Origin: an uncultured Bacilli bacterium
GTDB taxonomy: Bacteria > Bacillota_I > Bacilli_A > RF39 > UBA660
DNA: 56,920 nucleotides
Direction: 5' to 3'
NCBI GenBank assembly: GCA_947600015.1
Contig: CANQFX010000001.1
Location: 1 to 56,920 of the forward strand
The translations under genes and the position numbers were made by a program. Below, in pieces: positions 7,660 to 16,660 of this stretch. Under the pieces are notes generated by a model that was not told the DNA's origin, did not search any database, and saw nothing but the letters and a program-made list of their open reading frames with translations. Each line of letters begins with the position of its first letter. The stretch's first letter is position 1.

Positions 7660-8316
7660 TTATTTCTCCGTTGTTTGAAAAAGTCTAGAATTTTCTAAAG
7701 TAAATAGATAATGATCTGTTTGTTCTTTAATCCCATTCATTAAAGTAGTGTCTTTCACTAAAATTTTAAAATCAATATTTTCTAATAATTGTCTTTGATA
7801 AGGTCCTGAAATAAATTTTACAAAATCGTTGGTAATTTTCTTTTTCGCTTCTTCAGCAATATTATCTGTAAACATATTGTTTACATTATTGACAATCTTT
7901 TTTTGTATAGTTAGTTTTAATTTTTCTTTTAATTCCTTTTTTATTTGTTTATTTATGGAAGTAAAATCTTTCCTAGTTAATTTGATTTCTCCCTCTTGCG
8001 TCTGAAATAAACTTTCTATTTTTTGTTCCAAATAATTCATTCGAATTTTCTTTAAATTCTTACAAAAGTGAATCATTTCCTTACGATAATTACTTAAAAT
8101 TTTTTCTAGTTCCTCTATATTTAAAATTGTTTTATTTTTTTTCGCAATATCTAATATTTTGGTTTTAATGACATCCATAGAATCAAGGGGAGGTTTTTTT
8201 AACAAGGAAAGAATGTCTTCTTCAAATAATACTTGTGTATTATTTTGCATATTTTCTATGATTACTTTCCGATAATTATTTAGATGCTGCTTCTTAAATT
8301 CTTCTAATGTATCCAT
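7660..8316 (-). CDS. unidentified lysine-rich helical protein downstream of mfd
   Basis: I do not recognise this 218-residue protein. It is highly charged, with long lysine/glutamate-rich stretches suggestive of helices or coiled coil (about 60-155), no signal peptide and no membrane segment. Around residue 185 there is a compact segment, FISGPYQRQLLENIDFKI. The start has AGGAG eight bases upstream, and the gene is the last before a good terminator, 44 bases after mfd. It replaces the direct mfd-spoVT contact of B. subtilis. A cytoplasmic structural or DNA-associated role would be a guess. Confidence 0.7.
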   Translation of the reverse strand: MDTLEEFKKQHLNNYRKVIIENMQNNTQVLFEEDILSLLKKPPLDSMDVIKTKILDIAKKNKTILNIEELEKILSNYRKEMIHFCKNLKKIRMNYLEQKIESLFQTQEGEIKLTRKDFTSINKQIKKELKEKLKLTIQKKIVNNVNNMFTDNIAEEAKKKITNDFVKFISGPYQRQLLENIDFKILVKDTTLMNGIKEQTDHYLFTLENSRLFQTTEK

Positions 8317-8360
8317 GTCTTACACTCCTAGTATATTAAATTTAACAATTTTTTGCTAAA

Positions 8361-11300
8361 TTAGTCAAGACTATTCCCAAAATTATTATAAATTTTATCC
8401 AATAGTTCTACTAAATAATATACTGGATGTTTTTCAAGTTTTATAATATCTAAAACAATAATTAAATTACTACCTTTACTCATAAAGCGGAACATATTAG
8501 TAATAGAAAAAGCATCCATAAAAATCACTTCTGTATCAATTTTTTCTACTACACTACTAGGAAAAACAACTTCAATAGAATTTCTATTTTGATGAACATT
8601 TGAAATTTTTAATTTTTTAACTAATTTTTCAAACCACTCTTCATACATATAAATAATGATACTTTCCTCTAATTTACCAAATCGATCTTCTAATTCTACT
8701 TTTACTTCATCAAACTTTTCTTTAGAATCAATCTCATTAATTTTCTGATGAATTTCAATTTTCAATTCATCCTCATTAACATATGAATCATCTATGTGCG
8801 TAGTAACATTTAAAAGTGGTTTTGTATCAGTATCATCTTCTTCTTCACGTGATTCTATATTTTTCTTATGATTGATTTCTTCATTTAACATTTTCAAATA
8901 TAAATCGATTCCTACAGAATCAATAAAGCCTGCTTGCTCACTACCCAAAATATCTCCAGCTCCACGAATAGATAAATCACGAGTTGCGATAGAAAAACCG
9001 CTGCCTAATTCAGTAAATTCTTTAATTACATTTAATCTTTTAATCGCTGTTTCTGTAAGGCTTTTAAATGGCTGATACATCAAATATGCATAAGCAAATT
9101 TATCACTTCGCCCTACTCTACCCCTAATTTGATATAATTGACTTAATCCAAATCGATCCGCATCCAAAATAATTAATGTATTTACGTTTGGAATATCAAT
9201 ACCTGTTTCTATGATAGTAGTACAAACCAGTACATCATACTCATGATGAATAAAATCTAAAATTTTACCTTCTAATTCATTCTTTGTCATTTGTCCATGA
9301 GCACTCACAATCCTTGCTTCTGGTACCAAATTTTGTATCCGAAACATTGCTTCATCAATCGATTGCACACGGTTATATAAAACAAATACTTGTCCATTAC
9401 GAGATAATTCTTTATATATAGCATCTTTCAAAATCTGATCATTTTCTTCTACTACATAAGTTTGAATTGGATATCGATTTACAGGAGGAGTTTCAATGAG
9501 AGAAAGACTACGAATTCCTACCAAAGACATTTGTAAAGTTCTTGGGATAGGAGTAGCGGTTAAAGTTAATACATCAACATTCGTCTTATATTGTTTAATT
9601 TTTTCTTTATGTACTACACCAAAACGTTGTTCCTCATCAATAACAAGTAACCCTAGATTTTTTACTTTAACATCATCACTCAATAAACGATGTGTTCCAA
9701 AAACTAAATCAATCGTACCATTAGAAAGTCCTTCTAAAATTCTGTTCACCTCTTTTGGTGTAGTAAAACGATTTAATAAAGCAATAGAAACAGGAAAATC
9801 TTTAAACCGAATTTTTGCATTTTCATAATGTTGGTTAGATAAAATAGTAGTAGGACACAAAAATAGAACCTGTTTAGAATCTAAGATAGCTTTAAAAGCA
9901 GCAACAAATGCAACTTCCGTTTTCCCAAAACCTACATCACCACACAAAAGACGATCCATAGGAGTAGAAGATTCCATATCTTCCTTTATCTGTTGAATAG
10001 CCATGATTTGTCCCTTTGTGAGTTCATAAGGGAAGTTTTGTTCAAATTCCAATGACATGGCACAATCTTTAGAGAATGCAAAACCTTTTCTTGATTCTCT
10101 TTCTGCATATAAAGATAAAAGTTGATTGGCCAAATCTCCCACTTTTTTACGTACTCGTGCTTTTGTTTTCTGCCATTCTGTTCCACCTAATTTATGAATT
10201 TTAGGAACACTTCCTTCTTGAGAAGAATATTTGCATAGTAAATCTATTTTTTCGACAGGAATATAAATTTTATCCGTTCCTTGATATAAAACCTCAAGAT
10301 AATCTTTTGTAATGCCTGAAGAAGTCAAAGTTTTAATCCCATTATAAATTCCAATTCCATGTATATTATGAACAACATAATCTCCTACAGATAGTTTATT
10401 AATATCTTTAATACTTGTTGCATATTTAAATTTAGTATTATATTTCTTCTTTGTTTCGCGATTTAAAAATAATTCTTTTGCTGATAAAAACACAAAGTTT
10501 TGATAAATAAACCCCTCATTTATCTCTTTTTCAATTAAATTTACTTGCCCTATTTTTATGCTTTCTAATGTTGATTCTACTACTTTCATATTTAATTTTT
10601 TTACTAAACTACGTAATTGATAATTTTTTAAGCAAATAAGTATTGTTTTCCCCGTATCAATAGAATTGCGAATAAATTGATTAATCATCTCAACGTTTTC
10701 TGAAAATGGAGATATACTTTTTACATTAAAATTAACAATAGAGGAAATATCTTGATTCCTTGCCAAATTATCAATAGATAAATAATAAATAGGAAAAGAT
10801 GGTAAAATTTCATTAAAGGAAAACATATAATCAGAAGAGAAAGAAACGTCCTTACTTTCTTTATATGTAGCAACTTCGTTCATAATATTACCATAACTAA
10901 TTTTTAATTGTTCATAATCTTTAAAAATCGTAATAGGTTGTTCTAAATAATCATAAATAGAATTAACTTTCCCATATACTTTCAAATATTTTTGTTTTCC
11001 AAAATGTTCTTCCTTTACTTCCTTTTCTACTAAGAATTCGAAATAAGGTTTGATTTTAACTTGATTTAATTTTTTGATTGATTTTTGAGTTTCAGGATCA
11101 AAAGAGCGTATTTCTTCTATTTCATCATCAAAGAATTCAATACGGATTGGATTTTCTTCATCTATTGGAAAAACATCTACAATAAATCCACGAACCCCAA
11201 TCTCCCCTGTTTTATTTACAATCGTATCTCTTGTATATCCACTCATAATAAGTTTTTCTACTAATTTTTGAGGAGAAATATGATTTCCCACTTCCAATTC

Positions 11301-11678
11301 TAATAAATAATTTTTATAAACCTGTTTCTGTGGTAAAAATCGCAAATACCCCATTAAATTTGTAATAACAATTTTTTTATCATCATAAAATGTATGATTT
11401 AAAGTATCTAATCTTCGAATTTTCAAATCAGGACTAATTGCCAAAGCCTCACTCGTTAAAAAATCATCCATAGGAAAAAGATAACATTGCTCTGTATAAT
11501 TTTTTAAAGAAGAATAAAGTTGATTTGCTTCATATAGTGAATTCACAACAACTAAAATATCTTTATTTTCCTGGCTTAACATCTTAGTTAAATACAAACA
11601 AAAAAATTCATTGGTAAGACCAACCATACCCATGTTCTTTTTTATATCAATAGAAATCATTTGATCAAAAACATTCAT
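8361..11678 (-). CDS. mfd: transcription-repair coupling factor Mfd
   Basis: A 1105-residue ATP-driven translocase that displaces RNA polymerase stalled at DNA damage and recruits the UvrA system. The N-terminal UvrB-like region is followed by the RNA polymerase-interacting CarD-like domain (VGDYVVHNIHGIGIY, 431-445). Next come the RecG-like helicase lobes with Walker A GDVGFGKT (580-587) and Walker B DEEQ (681-684), then GRVGRS in the second lobe and a C-terminal TRCF domain. It starts four bases after pth ends, so the two are cotranscribed as in many Bacillota. Confidence 0.97.
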   Translation of the reverse strand: MNVFDQMISIDIKKNMGMVGLTNEFFCLYLTKMLSQENKDILVVVNSLYEANQLYSSLKNYTEQCYLFPMDDFLTSEALAISPDLKIRRLDTLNHTFYDDKKIVITNLMGYLRFLPQKQVYKNYLLELEVGNHISPQKLVEKLIMSGYTRDTIVNKTGEIGVRGFIVDVFPIDEENPIRIEFFDDEIEEIRSFDPETQKSIKKLNQVKIKPYFEFLVEKEVKEEHFGKQKYLKVYGKVNSIYDYLEQPITIFKDYEQLKISYGNIMNEVATYKESKDVSFSSDYMFSFNEILPSFPIYYLSIDNLARNQDISSIVNFNVKSISPFSENVEMINQFIRNSIDTGKTILICLKNYQLRSLVKKLNMKVVESTLESIKIGQVNLIEKEINEGFIYQNFVFLSAKELFLNRETKKKYNTKFKYATSIKDINKLSVGDYVVHNIHGIGIYNGIKTLTSSGITKDYLEVLYQGTDKIYIPVEKIDLLCKYSSQEGSVPKIHKLGGTEWQKTKARVRKKVGDLANQLLSLYAERESRKGFAFSKDCAMSLEFEQNFPYELTKGQIMAIQQIKEDMESSTPMDRLLCGDVGFGKTEVAFVAAFKAILDSKQVLFLCPTTILSNQHYENAKIRFKDFPVSIALLNRFTTPKEVNRILEGLSNGTIDLVFGTHRLLSDDVKVKNLGLLVIDEEQRFGVVHKEKIKQYKTNVDVLTLTATPIPRTLQMSLVGIRSLSLIETPPVNRYPIQTYVVEENDQILKDAIYKELSRNGQVFVLYNRVQSIDEAMFRIQNLVPEARIVSAHGQMTKNELEGKILDFIHHEYDVLVCTTIIETGIDIPNVNTLIILDADRFGLSQLYQIRGRVGRSDKFAYAYLMYQPFKSLTETAIKRLNVIKEFTELGSGFSIATRDLSIRGAGDILGSEQAGFIDSVGIDLYLKMLNEEINHKKNIESREEEDDTDTKPLLNVTTHIDDSYVNEDELKIEIHQKINEIDSKEKFDEVKVELEDRFGKLEESIIIYMYEEWFEKLVKKLKISNVHQNRNSIEVVFPSSVVEKIDTEVIFMDAFSITNMFRFMSKGSNLIIVLDIIKLEKHPVYYLVELLDKIYNNFGNSLD

Positions 11679-11682
11679 AATA

Positions 11683-12255
11683 TCACCTATTTTTTTGATT
11701 GTATTTACTCATTAAATCTTCAAAAGAAATCAAAAAGTAATCATCTAAAATTTGATTGAAAGAACAATATAGATTTTCATAAATATCCTGTTCTTTTTTT
11801 GAAAATTTACCCAGTACATAATCTTTTGTTTCCATTGCTTTATTATTAGAAATTCCTATTTTTAATCTTTTATACTGGTTTGTTCCAAGAGCCTGTTCAA
11901 TACTTTTTAAACCATTATGCCCACCACTAGAACCTTGACTTTTTAATTTAAAATTTCCTACTAATAAATCTAAATCATCAGAAATAATTAAAATATCAGA
12001 AATATCAATTTTAAAAAAGTGAACAAAACTTTCCACAACTCCTCCAGAAAGATTCATATAGGAAAGTGGCTTCAAAAAAATTACTTTCTGATGATATAAT
12101 GTTGTTTCTAAATATAATCCATTAAATTTATTTTTCCACACAAGATTCGGAATATTCTTATAATTAATATATTGATCCACCACCTGAAACCCTATATTAT
12201 GTCTAGTCTTTTCATATTCTCGTCCTGGATTTCCAAGTCCTACAATTAATTTCAT
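11683..12255 (-). CDS. pth: peptidyl-tRNA hydrolase
   Basis: A 190-residue enzyme that recycles tRNA by hydrolysing peptidyl-tRNA released from stalled ribosomes. The family signature VGLGNPGREYEKTRHNIGF is intact, with Asn10 and His19 as substrate-binding and catalytic residues. The later segments FLKPLSYMNLSG and SDDLDL with GSSGGHNGLKS are also present. It is tightly linked to mfd. The 40-base gap before it contains a Noc-binding palindrome. Confidence 0.96.
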   Translation of the reverse strand: MKLIVGLGNPGREYEKTRHNIGFQVVDQYINYKNIPNLVWKNKFNGLYLETTLYHQKVIFLKPLSYMNLSGGVVESFVHFFKIDISDILIISDDLDLLVGNFKLKSQGSSGGHNGLKSIEQALGTNQYKRLKIGISNNKAMETKDYVLGKFSKKEQDIYENLYCSFNQILDDYFLISFEDLMSKYNQKNR

Positions 12256-12276
12256 CTAAATCACCTCAATTAAATT

Positions 12277-12290
12277 ATTTCCCGGGAAAT
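12277..12290. promoter_or_regulatory. Noc-binding site (NBS) between rsmI and pth
   Basis: ATTTCCCGGGAAAT is identical to the consensus binding site of the nucleoid occlusion protein Noc. Here it is the centre of a perfect 24-base palindrome (12272-12295) filling the rsmI-pth gap. A noc gene lies in the same window at 34,493. The same 14 bases recur at 17,287 and 19,065. Confidence 0.85.
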
Positions 12291-12294
12291 AATT

Positions 12295-13134
12295 TTATTT
12301 ATTTTTATAATATTCTTGATAAACAACTGATTTTGCTACATTTCTTTCTTTCGCAACTATTTTCATTGCTTCTTTTTCACTACAACCATCCTCTAAATAT
12401 ATTTTCATATGCTCCATAATGGATAGATTTTGATAATTTACAATTTCCTGATTTCCTTCTACAATTAGTACAAATTCACCTTTTAATTGTTCTATAATTG
12501 GAATTAATTCATCAATTTTTCCACGAATTATCTCTTCATACATTTTAGAAATTTCTCTATGAAGACTAATTCTTCGATTTCCAAAAATAGAAAGCATATT
12601 AGAAAGAGTGTTTTTTATCCTATGAGGAGCTTCATAAAATATCATTGTATATTTTACCGATTTTAACAACTCTAACTCTTTTATTTGTTTTGAATTTTTT
12701 GAATTTAAAAAACCATAAAATAAGAAAGGTGATGGATTTATCCCAGATGAAATCAAAGCCGGAACAAAGGCAGTTGCACCAGGAAGACCAATTACATGAC
12801 AGCCATAAGCAAGTGCCTCAGATACAACTACATAGCCTGGATCGCTAATAATTGGAGTTCCTTGATCTGTTACAAGGGCAATGTTTTTTCCATTTTGAAG
12901 TTGTTTGACTACATCTGTTTTTATCTTATCTTCATTAAATTCATGACAACTAACCAATCTCTTTTTAATTTCATATTTATTTAACAATTTACTAGTTTCT
13001 CTAGTATCTTCACATAAAATAAAATCCACCATTTTTAATATATTTAATGCTCGAATCGTAATGTCCTCTAAATTTCCAATAGGAGTAGGAACTAAATATA
13101 AACTTGCACTTCCATCATAACTTTTTTGTTTCAT
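12295..13134 (-). CDS. rsmI: 16S rRNA (C1402-2'-O)-methyltransferase RsmI
   Basis: A 279-residue SAM-dependent methylase of the tetrapyrrole-methylase fold, which 2'-O-methylates C1402 of 16S rRNA in the decoding centre. It begins with the signature LVPTPIGNLEDIT, followed by CEDTRETSKLL, LVTDQGTPIISDPG and GLPGATAFVPALISSG. Its start overlaps the end of trmN6 (ATGA), and trmN6-rsmI is a standard Bacilli pair. The yazA gene usually found between them is missing. Confidence 0.95.
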   Translation of the reverse strand: MKQKSYDGSASLYLVPTPIGNLEDITIRALNILKMVDFILCEDTRETSKLLNKYEIKKRLVSCHEFNEDKIKTDVVKQLQNGKNIALVTDQGTPIISDPGYVVVSEALAYGCHVIGLPGATAFVPALISSGINPSPFLFYGFLNSKNSKQIKELELLKSVKYTMIFYEAPHRIKNTLSNMLSIFGNRRISLHREISKMYEEIIRGKIDELIPIIEQLKGEFVLIVEGNQEIVNYQNLSIMEHMKIYLEDGCSEKEAMKIVAKERNVAKSVVYQEYYKNK

Positions 13135-13862
13135 GATTTCACCTCAACTAATAACTGTGAATATTCCTCTGTTTTTTCACCATTTTCCTTATACAAAAGA
13201 AAAGGGGCTTCTATCTTTAAACCTATTTTTCCACCTTTTTGTCCCTCAATTAAAACTAGATTAGATTCCTTCAATGGATTTTCATAAACAAAGCGAATTC
13301 GTTTAGGTTCAATTCCATTTTTCCGAAACAAAGAAAAAATTTCGAGTAATCTTTCGGAGCGGTGAACCATAGCAAAATTTCCTCCATTTTTCAATATTTT
13401 TTTTACAACAATAATCATTTCTTCTAATGTTAATTTTAACTCATGTCGTGCTATGGTTTGTTCTAAACTATTTTTGAAAAAATTTTTCTCATTAATTTTA
13501 AAGTAAGGTGGATTGCACGTTACTAAATCGTATTGTTCTATATTTTCTTGTGTTACAAAATCTTTCACATCCATAGAAAGAATAGAAATTTGTTGTTCTA
13601 AATGATTCAATGATACAGACTTTTGAGCTAACAAACTAATTTTTTCTTGTAATTCTATTCCAAGAATTGGTTTTGTTGTCCTTAAAGACATAATAAGAGG
13701 AATAATTGCATTCCCAGTACATAAATCAACTATTTTTTTATCTCTTTTACGAATGGTTACAAAATTAGCAAGCATAATACTATCTAATGAAAAAGAAAAA
13801 TATTCTGAATCTTGATAAATTTTTCGATTTTTATATCCTAAAATATCATGCAAGACTTCCAT
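13131..13862 (-). CDS. tRNA1(Val) (A37-N6)-methyltransferase family protein (YabB/TrmN6)
   Basis: A 243-residue class I SAM-dependent methyltransferase. The SAM motif is KIVDLCTGNAIIPLI, and the N6-adenine methylase signature NPPY appears in VTCNPPYFK. The family equals B. subtilis YabB and resembles E. coli TrmN6, which methylates A37 of tRNA1(Val). The precise tRNA target in this organism is inferred. Its start lies 17 bases inside the end of ricT, leaving no room for yabA, which sits here in B. subtilis. Confidence 0.88.
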   Translation of the reverse strand: MEVLHDILGYKNRKIYQDSEYFSFSLDSIMLANFVTIRKRDKKIVDLCTGNAIIPLIMSLRTTKPILGIELQEKISLLAQKSVSLNHLEQQISILSMDVKDFVTQENIEQYDLVTCNPPYFKINEKNFFKNSLEQTIARHELKLTLEEMIIVVKKILKNGGNFAMVHRSERLLEIFSLFRKNGIEPKRIRFVYENPLKESNLVLIEGQKGGKIGLKIEAPFLLYKENGEKTEEYSQLLVEVKS

Positions 13863-14649
13863 TTTTTTCTTCCTTTGAAATATTAATTATTCCTTTATTT
13901 TCTATTTCTACTTGATAAGATTCTTTTAACACATCAAGTGCTACTACTTTACCTTTACCTTCTGGTGTATCAACAATTGTTCCAATTTTTGGCAAATTCT
14001 TTTTTAACTTGCTATAAGTTTCATTTTCATAACCTAAGCAACATAATAATCTTCCACACACGCCATTAATTTTTGAAGGATTTAGAGCTAATAATTGATT
14101 TTTTGCCATATTAATAGATACACTATTAAAATCAGTTAAAAAGGAATTACAACATAAAAACAAGCCACAAGGTCCCAATCCGCCTATTCTTTTTGATTTA
14201 TCTCGTACACCTATTTGTCTTAATTCAATTCTAGTTTTATATTTTTGTGCTAATTTTTTTGCTAAATCACGAAAATCAACTCGGTTTTCTGCAACAAAAG
14301 AGAAAATCAATTGACTACGATCTAAATTATAAAAAGAATCAACAAAGTTCATATCAAGCAATAAATCTTTACTATATCTTTTTGCATCATTCAATGCTTC
14401 AGAAGCCTCATTCTCATTATTTTGTAATTGTTCTTGATCCTTTTCTGTAGCAATTCGTACTACTTTTTCCAATGGCAATAACAAATTTTTCTTGTTTTCT
14501 TCATAATTTTCTTGAATTACATTACCAATAAGTAAGCCATTTTCTGTTTCGATTACCACTTTTTCTCCTTTTTTTAAAGATAAAGAATTAGGAGATAAAT
14601 AATAGATATTTTTTGTATATTCCACACGAACAACAACAACCTCAATCAT
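13846..14649 (-). CDS. ricT: RicT (YaaT), PSP1-domain protein
   Basis: A 267-residue PSP1-domain protein. In Bacillus RicT joins RicA and RicF in a complex carrying iron-sulfur clusters. The complex supports RNase Y-dependent RNA processing and thereby sporulation, competence and biofilm formation. The cysteine groups GLGPCGLFLCC and GVCGRLLCCLGYE are both intact. I chose the ATG at 14649, with GGAG nine bases upstream; a TTG five codons earlier lies inside that ribosome-binding sequence. It follows holB by four bases, as in Bacillus. Confidence 0.93.
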   Translation of the reverse strand: MIEVVVVRVEYTKNIYYLSPNSLSLKKGEKVVIETENGLLIGNVIQENYEENKKNLLLPLEKVVRIATEKDQEQLQNNENEASEALNDAKRYSKDLLLDMNFVDSFYNLDRSQLIFSFVAENRVDFRDLAKKLAQKYKTRIELRQIGVRDKSKRIGGLGPCGLFLCCNSFLTDFNSVSINMAKNQLLALNPSKINGVCGRLLCCLGYENETYSKLKKNLPKIGTIVDTPEGKGKVVALDVLKESYQVEIENKGIINISKEEKNGSLA

Positions 14650-14653
14650 AACC

Positions 14654-15514
14654 TCACACTCCAATCAATCGGGCAAATAAAGAATCTAACCACAATTTAT
14701 AATTCACATTATACACTAATTTTTCTTTTTCTTCTTCTAAAATTTGAATAATTTTGACAATTTGCTGCATATTCGTATTTTTAAAAGCACTAATAATTTG
14801 TTCTGTTGATGAAAATTGTGCAGAATCAGAACAATAGTTTAAATAATCAATACAAATATTTTCAATTTCAAAAATCATTGTTTTGGTTGTTTCCTTATCT
14901 ATCAGTATTTGTTCTAATATTTCCGAATAATGAATAAATAAACTTTCTTTTTCTAACATATACTTTAATAATAAAAAAGCATTATCAGAAAAAGAGGATG
15001 ATAATTGCGATTCTTTAAGAGAAAGAATTTGGCAGCGAGACAAAATTGTTTCTAATATTTGATAACGATTTGTAGTCACCAAAATTGCAATAATATCTTC
15101 CTCAGGTTCCTCTAAAAATTTTAAAATTGTATTTGCAGAAGAACTATTCAATTTATCCGCCTGTTTGATAATATAAATTCTTTTATTATTCAACATAGAT
15201 TTATTTTGATATTCTGATTTTAATTCCATTAATTGATTTCTTTTAATCCATTGTCCTTCTGGTTCAATTACCATTAAATCGGGGTATTGTCCATTATCAA
15301 TTAAATGACAAAGATTACAAGAAGAGCAAGAAGGATCGAAAACCATATTCTTTTGCTTTTTACATAATATCATTTTTACAAAAGTATAAATATAAGACAT
15401 ATCTGTATCATAATTATCAATTTCAATTAAATAAGCATGAGATAATTTATCTAAAGCAAAAAAATTTTGAATAATATCAAAAAATTGTTTCTTATTTGTA
15501 GATAGACTTTCCAT
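14654..15514 (-). CDS. holB: DNA polymerase III delta' subunit
   Basis: A 286-residue clamp-loader subunit. It has LSHAYLI at the usual place, a zinc-knuckle cysteine cluster (CSSCNLC), IIKQADKLNSSSANTILKFLEEP and the SRC arginine-finger motif. The Walker A loop is absent, as expected for delta', which does not hydrolyse ATP. Homology to DnaX, in the same operon, is evident in the 'ANTILKFLEEP' block. It follows bofA by seven bases. Confidence 0.93.
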   Translation of the reverse strand: MESLSTNKKQFFDIIQNFFALDKLSHAYLIEIDNYDTDMSYIYTFVKMILCKKQKNMVFDPSCSSCNLCHLIDNGQYPDLMVIEPEGQWIKRNQLMELKSEYQNKSMLNNKRIYIIKQADKLNSSSANTILKFLEEPEEDIIAILVTTNRYQILETILSRCQILSLKESQLSSSFSDNAFLLLKYMLEKESLFIHYSEILEQILIDKETTKTMIFEIENICIDYLNYCSDSAQFSSTEQIISAFKNTNMQQIVKIIQILEEEKEKLVYNVNYKLWLDSLFARLIGV

Positions 15515-15521
15515 TTTAACC

Positions 15522-15707
15522 TCACAATATTAATATTTTGAATAAAACTAAAGCAACAAGAGAAGGAGCACCTAAAAAAGTAAGAAGTAATATACTAAAT
15601 AAATTAATAGGAATCATCATATTAAAATTAACAGCAATCAAATTATAACCATATAGTATAACAGCACTTAAAATAATATTTCGAATAAAACATAAAATTT
15701 TTTGCAT
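15522..15707 (-). CDS. bofA: BofA family protein, sigma-K processing inhibitor
   Basis: A 61-residue membrane protein whose second half (IPINLFSILLLTFLGAPSLV) closely follows the BofA pattern 'hPINL...GhPGhhALhhhK'. It also lies directly after recR, where bofA is found in Bacillus and clostridia. In B. subtilis BofA sits in the outer forespore membrane and holds the SpoIVFB protease inactive until the checkpoint signal arrives. The N-terminal part is shorter than in B. subtilis (87 residues) and may have lost one membrane segment. Confidence 0.85.
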   Translation of the reverse strand: MQKILCFIRNIILSAVILYGYNLIAVNFNMMIPINLFSILLLTFLGAPSLVALVLFKILIL

Positions 15708-15750
15708 TGTTTCACCTCTTTGTTAAAAGATTATGAAACAAGAAAAACGA

Positions 15751-16347
15751 TTATTCTATTTCTTTTCTATCATTTAAAGCTCGCTCCAAAGTTAAACTAT
15801 CAACATATTCCATATCTGCTCCTATTGGAACACCACTTGCAAGCCGTGTCACAGTAATATTCATACCTTCTAAAATTTTTTTGATATATAATGAAGTCGT
15901 TTCCCCTTCAATACTTGGCTTAAGTGCAAAAATAATCTCATGAAACTTTTCTTTATTAATACGATCAAGTAATTTTTCAATGCCAATATCTTCTGGATTT
16001 ACCCCATCTAAAGGAGAAATCAACCCATCTAATACATGATATTTCCCATGAAAAGTAGCTAGTTTTTCAAATAAAAACACATTTCTAGTATCTTCCACAA
16101 CACATAATACCGTTGTATCCCTAGTAGAATCACTGCATATATTACATAAATCTTGATCTGTTAATGTATTACAATTTTTACATTTATGAATTTGCTGTTT
16201 CACATTTTTTATACTATCGGAAAAAAGATTTGTTTGTTCTACTTCTAAATCTAAAATAGAAAAAGCTAATCGTTCAGCAGTTTTTTCTCCTATCCCAGGC
16301 AAAAACTTAAAACATTCAATTAAATCTTTTATACTTTTTGGATACAT
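15751..16347 (-). CDS. recR: recombination protein RecR
   Basis: A 198-residue protein that works with RecO and RecF in loading RecA at gaps. The N-terminal helix-hairpin-helix (FKFLPGIGEKTAERLAF) is followed by a four-cysteine zinc finger (CKNCNTLTDQDLCNIC), a Toprim domain beginning LCVVEDTRNVFLFE, and a C-terminal segment with TRLASGVPIGADMEYVD. It lies six bases after ybaB in the standard dnaX-ybaB-recR order. Confidence 0.97.
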   Translation of the reverse strand: MYPKSIKDLIECFKFLPGIGEKTAERLAFSILDLEVEQTNLFSDSIKNVKQQIHKCKNCNTLTDQDLCNICSDSTRDTTVLCVVEDTRNVFLFEKLATFHGKYHVLDGLISPLDGVNPEDIGIEKLLDRINKEKFHEIIFALKPSIEGETTSLYIKKILEGMNITVTRLASGVPIGADMEYVDSLTLERALNDRKEIE

Positions 16348-16353
16348 ATTTAA

Positions 16354-16647
16354 TTAAAACAATCCTGGTATATTTCCAAATTTTCCCATTTTCTTTTCCG
16401 TAGCATCATCTACTTTTTGATTAGCATCATTAATTGCAATTAAAATCATATCTTCTAATATTTCTAAATCATCTATATCTACTTCGTCCCTATTGATTTC
16501 TACTTTAATTACTTTTTTTGTTCCTAAAACCGTAACTTTTACAAGTGCACTTTCTCCAATAAATTCTGTTTTATCGATTTCTTCTTTTATTTGCATCATT
16601 TCCTTTTGTAAAGATTGTGCTTGTTTCATCATTGCTTGAATATTCAT
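16354..16647 (-). CDS. YbaB/EbfC family DNA-binding protein
   Basis: This 97-residue nucleoid-associated protein of the YbaB/EbfC family begins MNIQAMMKQAQSLQKEM and ends GNIPGLF, both typical. Members bind DNA as dimers; their cellular role is poorly defined. It is cotranscribed between dnaX and recR, as in nearly all bacteria that have it. Confidence 0.94.
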   Translation of the reverse strand: MNIQAMMKQAQSLQKEMMQIKEEIDKTEFIGESALVKVTVLGTKKVIKVEINRDEVDIDDLEILEDMILIAINDANQKVDDATEKKMGKFGNIPGLF

Positions 16648-16660
16648 ATAAATTCCTCCT

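Noticed and set aside
8838..8846. CACGTG in TTCACGTGATT as a further parS
   Set aside because: Only the six-base core and a few flanking bases match; the outer arms of parS are absent, and it lies inside mfd.
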